Made by a program: the position numbers and the translations under genes. Of a DNA stretch of 64,000 bases, positions 1 to 9,811 are shown piece by piece. How positions within the stretch are numbered: position 1 is the stretch's first letter; every line of letters starts with the position of its first letter. Source of the DNA: Agrobacterium tumefaciens (GTDB lineage Bacteria; Pseudomonadota; Alphaproteobacteria; Rhizobiales; Rhizobiaceae). The stretch spans positions 1,302,001-1,366,000 of the forward strand of contig NZ_CP039903.1 of assembly GCF_005221385.1 (NCBI RefSeq), written 5' to 3'. Below the pieces are notes generated by a model. That model had not been told where the DNA came from. It worked only from the letters and a program-made list of their open reading frames with translations, and did not search any database.

Positions 1-138
1 CAACGTTTCTGCGGCTGCACGCTGGAGAAACTGCAGGCGGAAAGCCTGTTTGACATCATGATGGAAGGCAAGCTCAGCGCCGATCAGCAGACGAAGGTCA
101 GCGAATTGGCGCAGCAGTGTACGGTTGAGGCGCAGTAG
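1..138 (+). CDS. C-terminal fragment of an unrecognised protein
   Basis: An open frame runs in from the left edge and stops at the TAG at 136-138, leaving 45 residues. The fragment holds two closely spaced cysteines near its start (FCGC) and ends in a polar, glutamine-rich helix-like stretch. The FCGCTLEKL segment could belong to a small cysteine-containing or exported protein, but I do not recognise the family. The gene start lies outside the window. No gene follows on this strand until 2722. Confidence 0.6.
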   Translation, partial: QRFCGCTLEKLQAESLFDIMMEGKLSADQQTKVSELAQQCTVEAQ

Positions 139-233
139 GTACGAGTGGGCCAAACCGAGCCCACGTTTTCGAGCGTTCCCATCTGTACTCGGCGTCGTCC
201 GATAGGAAGGAAAGTCATGCCAATTGCGCCGAC

Positions 234-319
234 GTCATCCTCGGGCCTGTCCCGAGGATCTGCCAACGTATTGATTTTATTCAACGTGGTTAGATCCTCG
301 GCACAGGGCCGAGGATGAC
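234..319. repeat. Inverted palindromic repeat pair (GTCATCCTCGG family)
   Basis: The left arm at 234-260 starts GTCATCCTCGG and the right arm at 293-319 is its inverted copy ending CCGAGGATGAC. They agree at about 25 of 27 positions. Each arm is also a small palindrome around a CCTGT or ACAGG core. The two differing positions are compensatory, so each arm keeps its own stem. Such elements are scattered through intergenic DNA in Agrobacterium and Rhizobium. Transcribed, the element would form a long hairpin between the two flanking convergent genes. Confidence 0.8.
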
Positions 320-396
320 GTTGAGTGAATGTTCGCCCTTCACCAACGACTTCAAGGGTAATGCAGCTTGCGCGGAAATTTAAACCGGACAGCAGT

Positions 397-417
397 GGGT
401 CAAGCCCGAGGATGACG
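397..417. repeat. Partial copy of the same palindromic repeat
   Basis: The segment GGGTCAAGCCCGAGGATGAC is one arm plus the core of the same family as the 234-319 element. The second arm is missing, so it looks like a decayed or truncated unit. Confidence 0.6.
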
Positions 418-475
418 GAGGAGACATATTAATTCTTAAACGATAACCCAGCGCGAATATCGCCCCAAATTTCGC

Positions 476-862
476 TCAAGTCCCGACGCCGATTTCGGCA
501 AGCCGCGTAAGACAGGCCTCTTCGACATTGTCCAGTTCCGCCAGTGTCTCCTCGATGTCCTTGCGTTTTTGCCGCAGGTCGGCGCGCTTTTCGTCTACCT
601 TCTTCATCAGCAGCACGAGCTGACCCGATTCGCCCGGCGGCTCCTTGTAGACGTGAATGATCTCGCGAATTTCGGCGATCGTAAATCCAATACGGCGGCC
701 GCGCAGGATTTCCTGAATGAGACGGCGGTCGGCGGCCCTGAAAAGCCTCGTACGGCCGCGACGCTCAGGGTGAATGAGGCCCTCATCCTCGTAAAAACGC
801 AAGGTGCGGGTGGAAACACCGAATTCGCGTGTCAGTTCGGTTATGCTATAATACTTGTCCAA
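476..862 (-). CDS. MerR-family transcriptional regulator
   Basis: This 128-residue protein has the MerR winged-helix DNA-binding domain at the N-terminus (about residues 4-72, with the hallmark RTLRFYEDEGL at 19-29). A coiled-coil dimerisation helix rich in K, E and L follows (about 78-118). It lacks the cysteine cluster of metal-sensing MerR proteins (one Cys only). It resembles the LiuR-like group that controls branched-chain amino acid or fatty acid catabolism, although no such gene is adjacent. The start is a TTG preceded by GGATAGG; no upstream ATG fits. It lies downstream of mgtE on the same strand but has its own promoter and a palindrome at 889-917, which suggests autoregulation. Family call is firm, ligand unknown. 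Confidence 0.85.
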   Translation of the reverse strand: MDKYYSITELTREFGVSTRTLRFYEDEGLIHPERRGRTRLFRAADRRLIQEILRGRRIGFTIAEIREIIHVYKEPPGESGQLVLLMKKVDEKRADLRQKRKDIEETLAELDNVEEACLTRLAEIGVGT

Positions 863-888
863 GGGCCTATCCGATTCATCACCGAATA

Positions 889-917
889 ATATTATTTGAC
901 CTTCACGTAAAAGTCAA
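889..917 (-). promoter_or_regulatory. Promoter and palindromic operator of the MerR gene
   Basis: Read on the minus strand, a -35 TTGACT (917-912) and a -10 TAATAT (894-889) are separated by exactly 17 bases. A 22-bp palindrome of form TTGACnTTnACGTnAAnGTCAA (896-917; 9 of 11 base pairs symmetric) covers the -35 and most of the spacer. This is a good site for a dimeric MerR regulator acting on its own gene. The arrangement is seen in the sequence; binding is inferred. Confidence 0.65.
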
Positions 918-931
918 TTTTCGCCGGCCGC

Positions 932-2359
932 CTACCCGGAAATACCATACCACCAGGTGGCAATGCCCAGAAAGGCGAAAAAGCCGACAATATCGGTCAC
1001 CGCAGTCACGAACACCGCCGAAGAGACAGCAGGATCGGCCCCGAACTTGTCCAGAACCAGCGGAATGAGAATGCCGGCCAGCGCCGCCGCCAGCATGTTG
1101 AGACACATGGCCGTGGCGATGATGCCACCAATATGGATATCCTGAAACCAGATTCCGGCAACGATGCCAATGGCGCAGCCGAACAGCAGGCCGTTCAGAA
1201 TGCCAACGCCTGCCTCGCGCCGGATGATGCGGGCAGCATTGTGAATATCGAGGCTTTTGGTCGCCAGCGCGCGCACGGACACGGTCATGGTCTGCGATCC
1301 GGCATTGCCGCCCATGCCGGCAACCGCCGGCATCAGAACCGCCAGCGCAATGATTTGCTGGATGGTCGCATCGAACAGGCTGATAACGGAGGCAGACAAA
1401 AAAGCGGTGAGAAGATTGACGGCAAGCCAGGGCACGCGTGAGCGCGAAGTGCTGGCGATACTGTCCGACAGTTCTTCGTCACCCACACCGCCAAGGCGCA
1501 GCAAATCCTCTTCGGCTTCTTCCTGGATGACGTCGACCACGTCATCGATGGTGAGAACGCCGACCAGTCGGCCGTTATTGTCAACCACGGCGGCGGAGAG
1601 AAGGTCGTATTGCTCGAATACCTGCGCTGCCTCTTCCTGATCCATTTCCGCCGGAATGGAGTGGTTGGTCTCGTGCATGATCGTTTCGATCTTCACCTGA
1701 CGCTTGGCCCGCAGCACCTTGTCGAGATCGAGCGCACCGACCAGTTTGAAAGTGGGATCGATGACGAATATCTGCGTGAAGGAGTCAGGCAGCTCCTCCT
1801 CCTCGCGCAGATAATCGATGGTCTGGCCCACGGTCCAGAACGGCGGCACGGCGACGAACTCCGTCTGCATGCGGCGACCGGCCGAGCTTTCCGGATAATC
1901 CAGCGCCCGCATCAGCCGCACGCGTTCTGTGAACGGCAGCTGCGAGAGAATATCCTCGCGATCCTCGTCGTCGAGATCTTCTAGAATATAAACGGCGTCG
2001 TCCGAATCCAGCTCGCCGATACCAGCGGCGATCTGCTCGTTCGACATCTGGTCAACGATATCGAGGCGGATGCCTTCATCCACCTCGGTCAGCGCCGTCA
2101 TGTCGAAATCGGAACCGAGAAGCCGCACGAGCGCGTGGCGCTGTTCGGGCAGAATGGATTCCAGCACGTCGCCGAGTTCGGACTCATGCAGCCGCGCCAC
2201 ATTCTTGCGCAGGAACAAGAGGTCGCGATCGGCGATCGCCGCGCCCACCATAGCCAGAAAATCCGAACGGACGGACCCGTCCTCGGCATAGATGTCGGAG
2301 GGTGCTTCTGTCGGCCTCAACTCTTCGGGAGCGGCAAGATCGTCGTCACGGTCTGTCAT
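932..2359 (-). CDS. mgtE: Magnesium transporter MgtE
   Basis: This 475-residue protein has the MgtE architecture. A helical superfamily N-domain (about 35-150) is followed by two CBS domains (about 155-275) and a membrane domain of about five helices (about 305-475). The conserved pore segment MPAVAGMGGNAGSQ and the late TDIVGF motif, whose Asp lines the Mg2+ path in structures of this family, are both present. It imports Mg2+ across the inner membrane and is gated by Mg2+ binding to the cytoplasmic domains. I chose the ATG at 2359 because AGGGGGA lies about 8 bases upstream; a longer reading from 2395 lacks this. The MerR gene follows on the same strand with a separate promoter. No M-box riboswitch was recognised upstream. 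Confidence 0.93.
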   Translation of the reverse strand: MTDRDDDLAAPEELRPTEAPSDIYAEDGSVRSDFLAMVGAAIADRDLLFLRKNVARLHESELGDVLESILPEQRHALVRLLGSDFDMTALTEVDEGIRLDIVDQMSNEQIAAGIGELDSDDAVYILEDLDDEDREDILSQLPFTERVRLMRALDYPESSAGRRMQTEFVAVPPFWTVGQTIDYLREEEELPDSFTQIFVIDPTFKLVGALDLDKVLRAKRQVKIETIMHETNHSIPAEMDQEEAAQVFEQYDLLSAAVVDNNGRLVGVLTIDDVVDVIQEEAEEDLLRLGGVGDEELSDSIASTSRSRVPWLAVNLLTAFLSASVISLFDATIQQIIALAVLMPAVAGMGGNAGSQTMTVSVRALATKSLDIHNAARIIRREAGVGILNGLLFGCAIGIVAGIWFQDIHIGGIIATAMCLNMLAAALAGILIPLVLDKFGADPAVSSAVFVTAVTDIVGFFAFLGIATWWYGISG

Positions 2360-2721
2360 CTGGCGTCCCCCTATTCTCGAAATGCCGCAGTGCACGAATG
2401 CGCAGGCAGAATGGCGTTAAAAAGCACATTGTCAACAACCGGATAGGCGGAAAACAACAAGCCTCGCAACTGCGACGAAAATGTCATGAACCACCCTTTC
2501 GCGAGACAACAATCCAGAAGCGCCGTACCCATGGTGACGCATCCGACAGGCCCGGCGCTGCACTTCGCACAACGCCCCGCAACGCCCGACTGTTCCGCAG
2601 AAACCGGCAAGTTAAAGATTGACATATGTCGCCTAAAGGCGATTCTGAAGAAGCTTTTTTACATATGATCGGCCTCATTCACCACATGGCCGATCACGCA
2701 GATTTCAGGAAAAACACAGCA
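2360..2721. other. Divergent intergenic region, no gene seen
   Basis: This 362-base region separates mgtE (minus) from the molybdopterin oxidoreductase (plus). A TTGACA hexamer at 2619-2624 could be a -35 element for the rightward gene, but no convincing -10 sits at standard distance. No RNA gene or conserved repeat was recognised. Confidence 0.4.
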
Positions 2722-5021
<2,300 letters not shown>

Positions 5022-5022
<1 letters not shown>

Positions 5023-5321
5023 TGGATGAAGAGCAATCCGCTGCCGCCTTCATGGCGGCGGTGGAACAGATTCGGGGGCAATCGCAGCAACTGACGGCCA
5101 CGGGTGCCGCAATCCTTCTGGCAATCCATCTCGATATTGCCACTGATAGCCGCAGCATCGCCAACAGGCTGGGGCTTGCGCATGCCCTCGTTCTGCGCGA
5201 AATCGCTGCCCTGTCGCCCCGCTTCGTGCGGGTAACGAAACGCGATGCCCGTACGCAACGCAGTTTTCTGGAGGCAACGGCGGAAGGACAGGCGTTGGCC
5301 GGGTCCTCCTCCCGGATTTGA
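5022..5321 (+). CDS. Small unknown protein coupled to the YdeP-like gene
   Basis: This is a 99-residue protein whose ATG shares a base with the preceding TGA. The middle (about 25-75) contains a helix-turn-helix-like run with regularly spaced hydrophobics (SIANRLGLAHALVLREIAAL), which resembles a small winged-helix fold. There are no cysteines or membrane segments. I do not recognise a named family. Tight coupling to the molybdoenzyme suggests a regulator or maturation partner of it, but that is inference from position only. Confidence 0.7.
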
Positions 5322-5338
5322 AACGAACGGAGCATCCC

Positions 5339-5833
5339 TTGGCAATCAGGCCGATCCTGCCCTATCCCCATCCCGGCCTGTCCGAAATCTGCACGCCGGT
5401 CACCGCTTTTGATGATCATCTGCAGGATCTGGTGACAGATCTGATCGACACCATGCGCGCCGCGCCCGGTGTCGGCATCACCGCCGCCCATATCGGCACA
5501 AAACAACGCGTTTTCGTGCTGGAGCTGACGCCGGGTACCGTCCTGACCTACATCAATCCTGAAATCATCGCCCAGTCCACCCAGACCATGCGCCATGGAG
5601 AGGGCAGCGTTTCCATGCCCGGTTTCACGGATGAGGTGGAGCGGCCGGATGAGGTCGAGGTGAAGTTTCAGGATATATCAGGCGCGGAGCATCGGCAGAC
5701 AGCCGAGGGATTTCACGCCATCTGCATCCAGCACGAAATCGACCAGCTGGATGGCGTTTTCTGGCTTAAACGCCTTTCGAAGCTGAAGCGCGACCGACTG
5801 GTGAAAAAATGGGAAAAGTCCCGCAAGCCCTGA
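5339..5833 (+). CDS. Peptide deformylase-like protein with altered active site
   Basis: This 164-residue protein has the deformylase fold signature and starts MAIRPILPYP, like many Def proteins. All three catalytic motifs are changed. Motif 1 reads GVGITAAHIG (44-53) with His51 for the usual Gln. Motif 2 reads EGSVS (88-92) with Ser90 for the metal-ligand Cys. Motif 3 reads HEIDQ (132-136) with Gln136 for the second His. Two of three metal ligands are therefore missing, and ordinary N-formyl-methionine deformylation is unlikely. I chose the TTG at 5339, with CGGAG 6 bases before; a TTG at 5318 would overlap the previous gene. The genes upstream run in the same direction, suggesting one transcript. 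Annotation pipelines will probably call this def, but it is not a credible housekeeping deformylase. Confidence 0.8.
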   Translation: MAIRPILPYPHPGLSEICTPVTAFDDHLQDLVTDLIDTMRAAPGVGITAAHIGTKQRVFVLELTPGTVLTYINPEIIAQSTQTMRHGEGSVSMPGFTDEVERPDEVEVKFQDISGAEHRQTAEGFHAICIQHEIDQLDGVFWLKRLSKLKRDRLVKKWEKSRKP

Positions 5834-5836
5834 TGA

Positions 5837-6274
5837 TTAGTCGGCAATCGACATCACGAATTCAGCGTCACCCTTCAGTGTGTTACTGACGGTGCAGATA
5901 TCCTCGGCAGCATGGGCGATTGCGGCGCGTGTCTGCCCATCAAAATCCCCCTCTATCGCGATGCGGATATCGAAACGGATTATACGCGAAGGCTCCTCGT
6001 CCGCCTTTTGCCCGGAGACATGCACCGTGACCCTTTCGAAACGGTCAAGCAGCCCCATGCTGCTGGCTGCTATGCGGGCGCTGAGCGCCAGGCAGGCGGC
6101 GAGCGACGAATAGAGAAGATCAAGCGGGTTGAAACCGGGTTCTGAAGCCCCCGTAACCACCTTAAGTGCACCGCCGGTCGCCGTAACGACATCCGGATGC
6201 CCAAGACGGGCAAGCGTAACCACTGCCCCCGTCGGCCGCTTCTTGACCCTGAACTGATTCACGTCCTGCCCCAT
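5837..6274 (-). CDS. OsmC/Ohr family protein
   Basis: This 145-residue protein matches the OsmC-like thiol peroxidase family. The first cysteine lies in DLLYSSLAACLAL (about 52-64) and the second in DICTVSNTL (about 127-135), the two redox cysteines that reduce organic hydroperoxides in OsmC and Ohr. The glycine/proline-rich approach GFNPLDLLYSSLAAC is typical of the OsmC helix start. It is cytoplasmic and converges on the deformylase-like gene with only three bases between. Whether it acts on peroxides or is one of the less characterised YhfA-type OsmC members cannot be told from sequence. Confidence 0.85.
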   Translation of the reverse strand: MGQDVNQFRVKKRPTGAVVTLARLGHPDVVTATGGALKVVTGASEPGFNPLDLLYSSLAACLALSARIAASSMGLLDRFERVTVHVSGQKADEEPSRIIRFDIRIAIEGDFDGQTRAAIAHAAEDICTVSNTLKGDAEFVMSIAD

Positions 6275-6371
6275 AGCTAATTTCAGTCGATGGAACCAAA
6301 GCTAGCCTCGCGCTTTTACTCACGCAACGGTGAACGGCCGTTGAGATTGATTAAAAAGGGAGCTGGGACAT

Positions 6372-6539
6372 ATGGTTACATCTACGCTCGTCAGCATTCT
6401 GATCACCTTCCTGGTGATCGTGCTCGTCTTGTGGCTCATCGCACGACTGCCCGTCGGCGGCGGCGCGAAACAGATCGCGCAGATCATCGTCATCATCATC
6501 GGCATTATTTCGTTGCTGAAATATCTCGCGGTCTTCTGA
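6372..6539 (+). CDS. 55-residue two-helix membrane protein (Thivi_2564-like)
   Basis: The frame from ATG 6372 to TGA 6537-6539 encodes 55 residues and has GGGA a few bases upstream. It holds two hydrophobic helices (about 4-25 and 36-54) joined by a short loop, ARLPVGGGAKQ. The pattern resembles the small family named Thivi_2564 membrane proteins, found widely in alphaproteobacteria, of unknown function. A strong terminator directly downstream (6561-6590) supports a real, self-contained transcription unit. It is easily missed because of its size. Confidence 0.75.
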   Translation: MVTSTLVSILITFLVIVLVLWLIARLPVGGGAKQIAQIIVIIIGIISLLKYLAVF

Positions 6540-6560
6540 TGTCCCGGTGAAGCGCGAACG

Positions 6561-6590
6561 GAAAAAGGCGGCGAAAGCCGCCTCTTTTTG
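6561..6590 (+). terminator. Rho-independent terminator
   Basis: The stem AGGCGGC/GCCGCCT closes a GAAA tetraloop and is followed by CTTTTT. It sits 22 bases after the 55-residue membrane protein gene. Confidence 0.85.
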
Positions 6591-6605
6591 TGAGAAACCT
6601 GTAAG

Positions 6606-7031
6606 CTACTGGCGAGGCTCGAACTGGTAGGGTTTCTTGAGCGTAATATCCCGAACGCTGCCAATACCCAGAAACGGTGTATTGTCCGCATCAAAAATCG
6701 CCCTGCCCTTCGCCACGATCCAGCGCACTGAACCATCCGGCAAATTGACCTTGTAGCGCTGATCGAAGAACACACCGGTGGTTATGCTGTCGAAAATGGC
6801 CTGAGCCACGCGATCGCGCATTTCCACATCAATTTTTTCAAGGACTTCCTCGATCGTCACCCCGCGCGACGCCGCCGGTTCGGAGAACCCGTGGCATTCC
6901 GCAGTCACCGCATCCATGATCAGCCTGTTATCGGAAATGCTCCACATATAATAACCGAGCGCATTGTCCGAATCCGTCTTGTCTCCCAGCACGAAAACCC
7001 CCGGACATTTTTTTCTGACAAAAGCTAACAC
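6606..7031 (-). CDS. Single PAS/PAC domain protein
   Basis: This 141-residue protein consists almost entirely of one PAS fold of the PAS_3 kind. The region from about 27 to 135 includes YYMWSISDNR and the PAC-like strand pair RYKVNLPDGSVRWIVAKGR near 92-110. It has no HTH, kinase, GGDEF or membrane segment, so it would need a partner for output. The frame opens at GTG 7031 with GAGG just upstream; a second GTG at 6992 after GGGGG would give a shorter form. The genes around it do not suggest a partner. The sensed signal is unknown. Confidence 0.75.
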   Translation of the reverse strand: MLAFVRKKCPGVFVLGDKTDSDNALGYYMWSISDNRLIMDAVTAECHGFSEPAASRGVTIEEVLEKIDVEMRDRVAQAIFDSITTGVFFDQRYKVNLPDGSVRWIVAKGRAIFDADNTPFLGIGSVRDITLKKPYQFEPRQ

Positions 7032-7229
7032 TAGACCTCTAATATTCCACCCCTCGTTTTTGTAGGGGGAACCGTCCAGCTACTGCAGCGTGCATCGATA
7101 TCCACCGAAATTTTATAACGATCGAATCCCGATATTGTTCTCAAAGGACCGATAAATCCTGGAGAGACATCGCAAAGCGCCCTGCCTGCACCTACATAGC
7201 TTTGCGATAACATTTCGAAGGAGGTTAAT

Positions 7230-7418
7230 ATGCTGCGAACCGCTCTTACTTTTGGACTGCTGACGATGACCGTCGTTCTCACAGGTTGTCAGACGTGGGA
7301 AAGTCCATATCGCGGAAGCGGCTGGCGAATGGATCAGGTCATGGATGGTGACCCCTATCGGGTCGGTGATGGAAACCATCAGGAAAACGGGACTGCTTCG
7401 AATATTGTTCGACGCTGA
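7230..7418 (+). CDS. Small predicted lipoprotein
   Basis: A very strong ribosome binding site (AAGGAGG) precedes ATG 7230. The 62-residue product has an N-terminal hydrophobic helix ending in a lipobox (VVLTGC, Cys20), followed by a short polar, glycine-rich tail of about 42 residues. It would be lipidated and anchored in the envelope, leaving only a small mature peptide. I do not recognise a family. A minus-strand tRNA-Leu gene and its terminator lie just downstream. Confidence 0.7.
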   Translation: MLRTALTFGLLTMTVVLTGCQTWESPYRGSGWRMDQVMDGDPYRVGDGNHQENGTASNIVRR

Positions 7419-7564
7419 ATCCCGACTGGCAGATCTATAATTTGCCGCCCTCAACGCATAGCGCTCCGGCTGTAGTATAAAGGTACATTGACGCAGCCGG
7501 ATCACGCCCGATCTACACCTATAGACCTTCCCGCTTCGCAAAGCGAAGACCTAACCAATTGGAT

Positions 7565-7594
7565 AAAAAAGAAAAAACCCGCCGAAGCGGGTTT
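7565..7594 (-). terminator. Terminator of the tRNA-Leu gene
   Basis: On the minus strand AAACCCGC/GCGGGTTT closes a TTCG loop and runs into TTTTTTCTTTTTT. It begins only a few bases after the tRNA 3' end. Confidence 0.85.
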
Positions 7595-7597
7595 CTT

Positions 7598-7682
7598 TGG
7601 TGCGGTCGAGAAGACTCGAACTTCCACGGGTTGCCCCACAGCGACCTCAACGCTGCGCGTCTACCAATTCCGCCACGACCGC
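7598..7682 (-). tRNA. tRNA-Leu (anticodon GAG)
   Basis: The minus strand reads GCGGTCG at the acceptor 5' end, with a matching CGACCGC plus A and encoded CCA at the 3' end. The D-arm contains GAATTGGTAGACGC, typical of leucine tRNA. The anticodon loop TTGAGGT gives GAG, which reads CUC/CUU. A long variable arm (TGGGGCAACCCG) confirms a class II tRNA. It is 85 bases long including CCA. Confidence 0.95.
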
Positions 7683-7871
7683 ATCGTGGTAGGCGTCGAC
7701 TTGCGCCGACGGGGGTGCATGTAGCAAAAGGATTTTCGGTGCACAAGAGCGTCGTGACAGTTTTTTGAAATTAAAAATCACCCTGGCCCACCCTATATGC
7801 AGGAAGCCCGGAAATGCTGGGGTTGCCGCCGTCCCGCCATTTTGCGAGAAGGCTGTGGAAAGGACTTTTTC

Positions 7872-8603
7872 ATGCTCACACGCACGGATATCGAGACAAA
7901 TATGCTACCCGTCGCCGGTTCGCCGCCCGTTCGCTGGCGAATCTCCGACGGTCTCGTCCCTTACGGACAGGCGGTCGAGGAAATGGAGCGCGAAGTTGCG
8001 GCCATCGCCAGCGGCGAGGCCGACGAACTTGTCTGGCTTCTGGAGCATCCGCCGCTTTATACCGCCGGCACCAGCGCCGACGCCGCCGATCTCATCGAGC
8101 CGGATCGCTTCCCCGTCTTCGCCACGGGCCGCGGCGGTGAATATACCTATCATGGCCCGGGGCAGCGGGTCGTTTACGTCATGCTCGACCTGAAACGACG
8201 CCGTCAGGATGTCCGCGCCTATGTGGCGGCGCTGGAGGATGTGATCATCCGCACGCTCGACAAGATGAATGTCCGCGGCGAGCGGCGCGAGGATCGGGTC
8301 GGCGTCTGGGTCAGGCGGCCGGAAAAACCTCTTCTGCCCGGTGGCGGCATGGCCGAGGACAAGATCGCCGCACTCGGCATCCGTCTGCGCAAATGGGTGA
8401 GCTTTCACGGGCTGTCGATCAATGTTGACCCCGACCTCGGGCATTTCTCCGGCATCGTTCCCTGCGGCATCAGCGCCTATGGCGTCACCAGCCTTGTCGA
8501 TCTCGGATTGCCGGTTATGATCGGCGATGTCGACGTTCTGCTGCGCGAGGCCTTCGAGGAGGTTTTCGGCCCGGCAGTGCCCGAGGCCGGATCCGGCGGC
8601 TGA
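7872..8603 (+). CDS. lipB: Octanoyl-ACP:protein octanoyltransferase LipB
   Basis: This 243-residue enzyme transfers octanoyl from ACP to lipoyl domains of 2-oxoacid dehydrogenases, the first step of lipoate synthesis. The substrate loop [12 protein letters not shown] (87-98) is intact. So are the catalytic pair Lys164 (AEDKIAALG) and Cys198 (IVPCGI). I chose ATG 7872, with AAAGGA about 8 bases upstream, rather than the longer frame from 7797, which would start inside the tRNA-Leu promoter area. It stands alone as a cytoplasmic housekeeping gene, without lipA adjacent. Confidence 0.95.
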   Translation: MLTRTDIETNMLPVAGSPPVRWRISDGLVPYGQAVEEMEREVAAIASGEADELVWLLEHPPLYTAGTSADAADLIEPDRFPVFATGRGGEYTYHGPGQRVVYVMLDLKRRRQDVRAYVAALEDVIIRTLDKMNVRGERREDRVGVWVRRPEKPLLPGGGMAEDKIAALGIRLRKWVSFHGLSINVDPDLGHFSGIVPCGISAYGVTSLVDLGLPVMIGDVDVLLREAFEEVFGPAVPEAGSGG

Positions 8604-8669
8604 TCTCACCGCAACCTTTGGCGCCGGCCGGAGTTTCCAGCATCGATCACCACAAGAGGAGGAACGACC

Positions 8670-9737
8670 ATGTTCACAACGTCCGCCTATGCCTGCGATG
8701 ACGGTTCTTCGCCGATGAAGCTCGCGACGATCAAGCGCCGCGATCCGGGTCCCCGCGATGTCGAAATCGAGATTGAATTCTGTGGCGTCTGTCACTCGGA
8801 TATCCACACGGCCCGCAGCGAATGGCCGGGTTCCCTTTATCCCTGCGTTCCCGGCCATGAAATCATCGGCCGCGTCGCCCGGCTGGGTTCGGACGTCACA
8901 AAGTTCAAGGCTGGCGACCGTGTCGGTGTCGGCTGTATCGTCGATAGCTGCCGTGAATGCGCGAGCTGCGCCGAAGGGTTGGAGCAATATTGCGAAAACG
9001 GCATGACCGGCACCTATAATTCGCCCGACAAGGCCATGGGCGGCGGCGCGCATACGCTCGGCGGTTATTCCGCCCATGTGGTGGTGGATGACCGCTATGT
9101 GCTCAATATTCCAGAAGGACTCGATCCGGCAGCCGCAGCGCCCCTGCTCTGCGCAGGCATAACCACCTATTCCCCACTGCGCCATTGGAATGCCGGCCCC
9201 GGCAAGCGTGTCGGCGTCGTGGGTCTCGGCGGTCTTGGTCATATGGCCGTCAAGATCGCCAATGCCATGGGCGCGACGGTGGTGATGATCACCACCTCGC
9301 CCGGCAAGGCGGCAGACGCAAAGAAACTCGGCGCGCATGAGGTTATCGTTTCGCGCGACGCCGAACAGATGAAGAAGGCCGCTTCCAGCCTCGACCTCAT
9401 CATCGACGCGGTTGCCGCCGATCACGACATCGATTCGTATCTCGCGCTGTTGAAACGCGATGGCGCCCTGGTGCAGGTCGGCGCGCCGGAAAAGCCGCTC
9501 TCCGTCCACGCCTTCAGCCTCATCCCCGGCCGCAAGACCTTTGCCGGTTCGATGATCGGCGGCATTCCCGAAACCCAGGAAATGCTGGATTTCTGCGCCG
9601 AAAAAGGCATCGCCGCCGAAATTGAAATGATCGATATCGGTCAGATCAATGACGCTTATGAACGCATGATAAAAAGCGATGTGCGTTATCGTTTTGTCAT
9701 TGATATGAAGAGCCTGCCCCGCCAGAAAGCCGCCTGA
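8670..9737 (+). CDS. Zinc alcohol/aldehyde dehydrogenase of the CAD (YahK-like) group
   Basis: This 355-residue protein is a medium-chain dehydrogenase. The catalytic zinc ligands are in CGVCHSD (Cys41) and GHE (His63, Glu64). The structural zinc site has four cysteines at 94, 97, 100 and 108. The nucleotide-binding turn is GLGGLGH near 205-211. The overall pattern fits NADP-dependent cinnamyl-alcohol-dehydrogenase-like aldehyde reductases such as YahK. GAGGAGG precedes ATG 8670. The natural substrate is unknown, and broad aldehyde reduction is likely from the family. It follows lipB by 66 bases without obvious functional linkage. Confidence 0.88.
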   Translation: MFTTSAYACDDGSSPMKLATIKRRDPGPRDVEIEIEFCGVCHSDIHTARSEWPGSLYPCVPGHEIIGRVARLGSDVTKFKAGDRVGVGCIVDSCRECASCAEGLEQYCENGMTGTYNSPDKAMGGGAHTLGGYSAHVVVDDRYVLNIPEGLDPAAAAPLLCAGITTYSPLRHWNAGPGKRVGVVGLGGLGHMAVKIANAMGATVVMITTSPGKAADAKKLGAHEVIVSRDAEQMKKAASSLDLIIDAVAADHDIDSYLALLKRDGALVQVGAPEKPLSVHAFSLIPGRKTFAGSMIGGIPETQEMLDFCAEKGIAAEIEMIDIGQINDAYERMIKSDVRYRFVIDMKSLPRQKAA

Positions 9738-9811
9738 CCTTTGAAGAAGGGGGCTGCCTACCGGCGCCCCTTTCCTCGTTGGACCTTCTGGTCGAAAGCG
9801 CAGCCTTACCC

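Larger units (their letters stand above)
139..475. other. Intergenic region with palindromic repeats, no gene seen
   Basis: This 337-base stretch lies between two convergent genes. It is occupied mainly by a rhizobial-type palindromic repeat (234-319) and a truncated related copy (397-417). No open frame with a ribosome binding site and coherent composition was found. Confidence 0.6.

Noticed and set aside
2360..2721. Possible M-box magnesium riboswitch before mgtE
   Set aside because: No recognisable M-box core was seen upstream of the mgtE start.
7905..9509. 534-codon minus-strand frame antisense to lipB and the dehydrogenase
   Set aside because: Both plus-strand genes have complete catalytic motifs. 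The long antisense frame is a by-product of GC-rich third-position bias.
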